A DNA stretch of 58,943 nucleotides from DASRDE01 sp035652755 (GTDB lineage Bacteria > Vulcanimicrobiota > Vulcanimicrobiia > Vulcanimicrobiales > Vulcanimicrobiaceae). Positions 58,483 to 58,943 of the stretch are shown piece by piece; positions within the stretch are counted from its first letter, which is position 1, and each line of letters opens with the position of its first letter. The stretch covers positions 1 to 58,943 of the forward strand of contig DASRDE010000192.1 in the NCBI GenBank assembly GCA_035652755.1, read 5' to 3'. A program made the position numbers and the translations under genes. The notes under the pieces are model-generated. The model saw only the letters and a program-made list of their open reading frames with translations. It was not told the origin of the DNA and did no database searches.

Positions 58483-58943
58483 ATGGACACCTTTATCGGG
58501 CGCGTCCTGGGCGGGCGCTATGAGATTCTGGAACTGGTGGGACGCGGCGGAACCGCGGACACGTATCGCGCGCTCGACCGCACGCTCCAGCGCGAAGTCG
58601 CCATTAAAGTCCTCATCGACCGGTCGGACGACGTCAACAAGCGTTTTCTGCGCGAGGCGCAGGCGATGGCCAAGCTCAACCATCCGCGCATCGTGCAGGT
58701 CTTCGACGTAGGCGAAGAAGCCGGCATCTCTTATATCATCATGGAGCTCGTCCGCGGCAAGACGCTGCGCGATTTGGAAGGCGGCTCCATTTCGTACCGG
58801 CAGGCGTTGACGTACCTCATCGATATTTTGGAAGCGCTCGAGTACGCGCATAACGAGGGCACGATCCATCGCGACATTAAGCCGTCGAACATTATGACCA
58901 TCGAGGACGGCAAGCACGTCAAGGTCATGGATTTCGGTCTGGC
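58483..58943 (+). CDS. Serine/threonine protein kinase, PknB-like (3' part outside window)
   Basis: Reading from ATG 58483 gives 153 codons to the window edge with no stop. Glycine loop VGRGGTAD at 19-26, catalytic Lys42 in VAIKVL, hinge MELVRGKTL, HRDIKPSN with Asp131 and the DFG-type MDFGL with Asp150 are all present, so this is an active Hanks-type kinase. The C-terminal part, possibly with PASTA or sensory domains, is missing. Confidence 0.93.
   Translation, partial: MDTFIGRVLGGRYEILELVGRGGTADTYRALDRTLQREVAIKVLIDRSDDVNKRFLREAQAMAKLNHPRIVQVFDVGEEAGISYIIMELVRGKTLRDLEGGSISYRQALTYLIDILEALEYAHNEGTIHRDIKPSNIMTIEDGKHVKVMDFGL

Noticed and set aside
1..58943. CRISPR arrays, tRNA or rRNA genes, prophage or insertion sequence transposases
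   Set aside because: I saw no regularly spaced repeats, no tRNA TPsiC-like plus acceptor patterns, and no transposase, integrase or phage structural proteins.

Overview
This is a GC-rich, densely packed bacterial chromosome segment with no phage, CRISPR array, tRNA or rRNA that I could see. Genes overlap by ATGA, GTGA or TTGA junctions and use many GTG and TTG starts. The set PdxS/PdxT, ScpA/ScpB, a Ycf45-like R3H ATPase, Prp, RbgA, split GcvPA/GcvPB and a trmD-rplS-lepB-rbgA-rnhB-yraN block points to a Terrabacteria-type lineage. Together with many secreted beta-propeller lipoproteins it would fit an uncultured phylum such as Candidatus Eremiobacterota (WPS-2). That placement is an inference from gene content only.

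Layout: 1-2.2 kb, an R3H ATPase fragment, a small repeat patch and a Vgb-like lipoprotein. 2.2-9.2 kb (minus), one operon: CoA-transferase A and B, bioA, bioF, bioD, bioB and a SpeA/Lys-type decarboxylase. 9.3-13.6 kb (plus, divergent), aminotransferase, aldehyde dehydrogenase, aminotransferase. 13.6-19.0 kb (minus), HNH protein, DUF1844-like protein, pdxT, pdxS, a Pro-rich membrane protein and a large glycosidase. 19.0-24.7 kb, ispE, an NTP transferase, ubiX and a nuclease/helicase pair that ends at a 157-bp inverted-repeat element. 24.9-40.5 kb (minus), a long run: YbjQ, dinB, nfo, methyltransferase, scpB, scpA, NUDIX, a prepilin, an NHL lipoprotein, gcvPB, gcvPA, gcvH, gcvT, thioesterase, reductase, speE, an M30-like protease and speD. 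40.8-43.4 kb (plus), sufB and selD. 43.4-50.4 kb, RCC1 lipoprotein, Rieske protein, penicillin acylase and a five-gene ABC/regulator operon. 50.5-58.9 kb, ribosomal proteins L21 and L19, Prp, TatA-like protein, trmD, three signal peptidases, rbgA, rnhB, yraN and the start of a Ser/Thr kinase.

Main observations. (1) selD reads through an in-frame UGA at 42436-42438 that sits exactly at the catalytic Cys/Sec position and is followed by SECIS-like hairpins, so SelD is probably itself a selenoprotein. (2) The biotin operon is headed by a CoA-transferase pair and faces genes that could turn lysine or cadaverine into glutarate, which suggests a possible amino-acid to acyl-CoA to biotin link. (3) A 157-bp element with 29-bp terminal inverted repeats can fold into a multi-arm structure. 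(4) speD has a roughly 250-nt structured leader behind a good promoter. (5) sufB carries a 35-bp dyad over its promoter. (6) Three different signal peptidase I genes lie in tandem.
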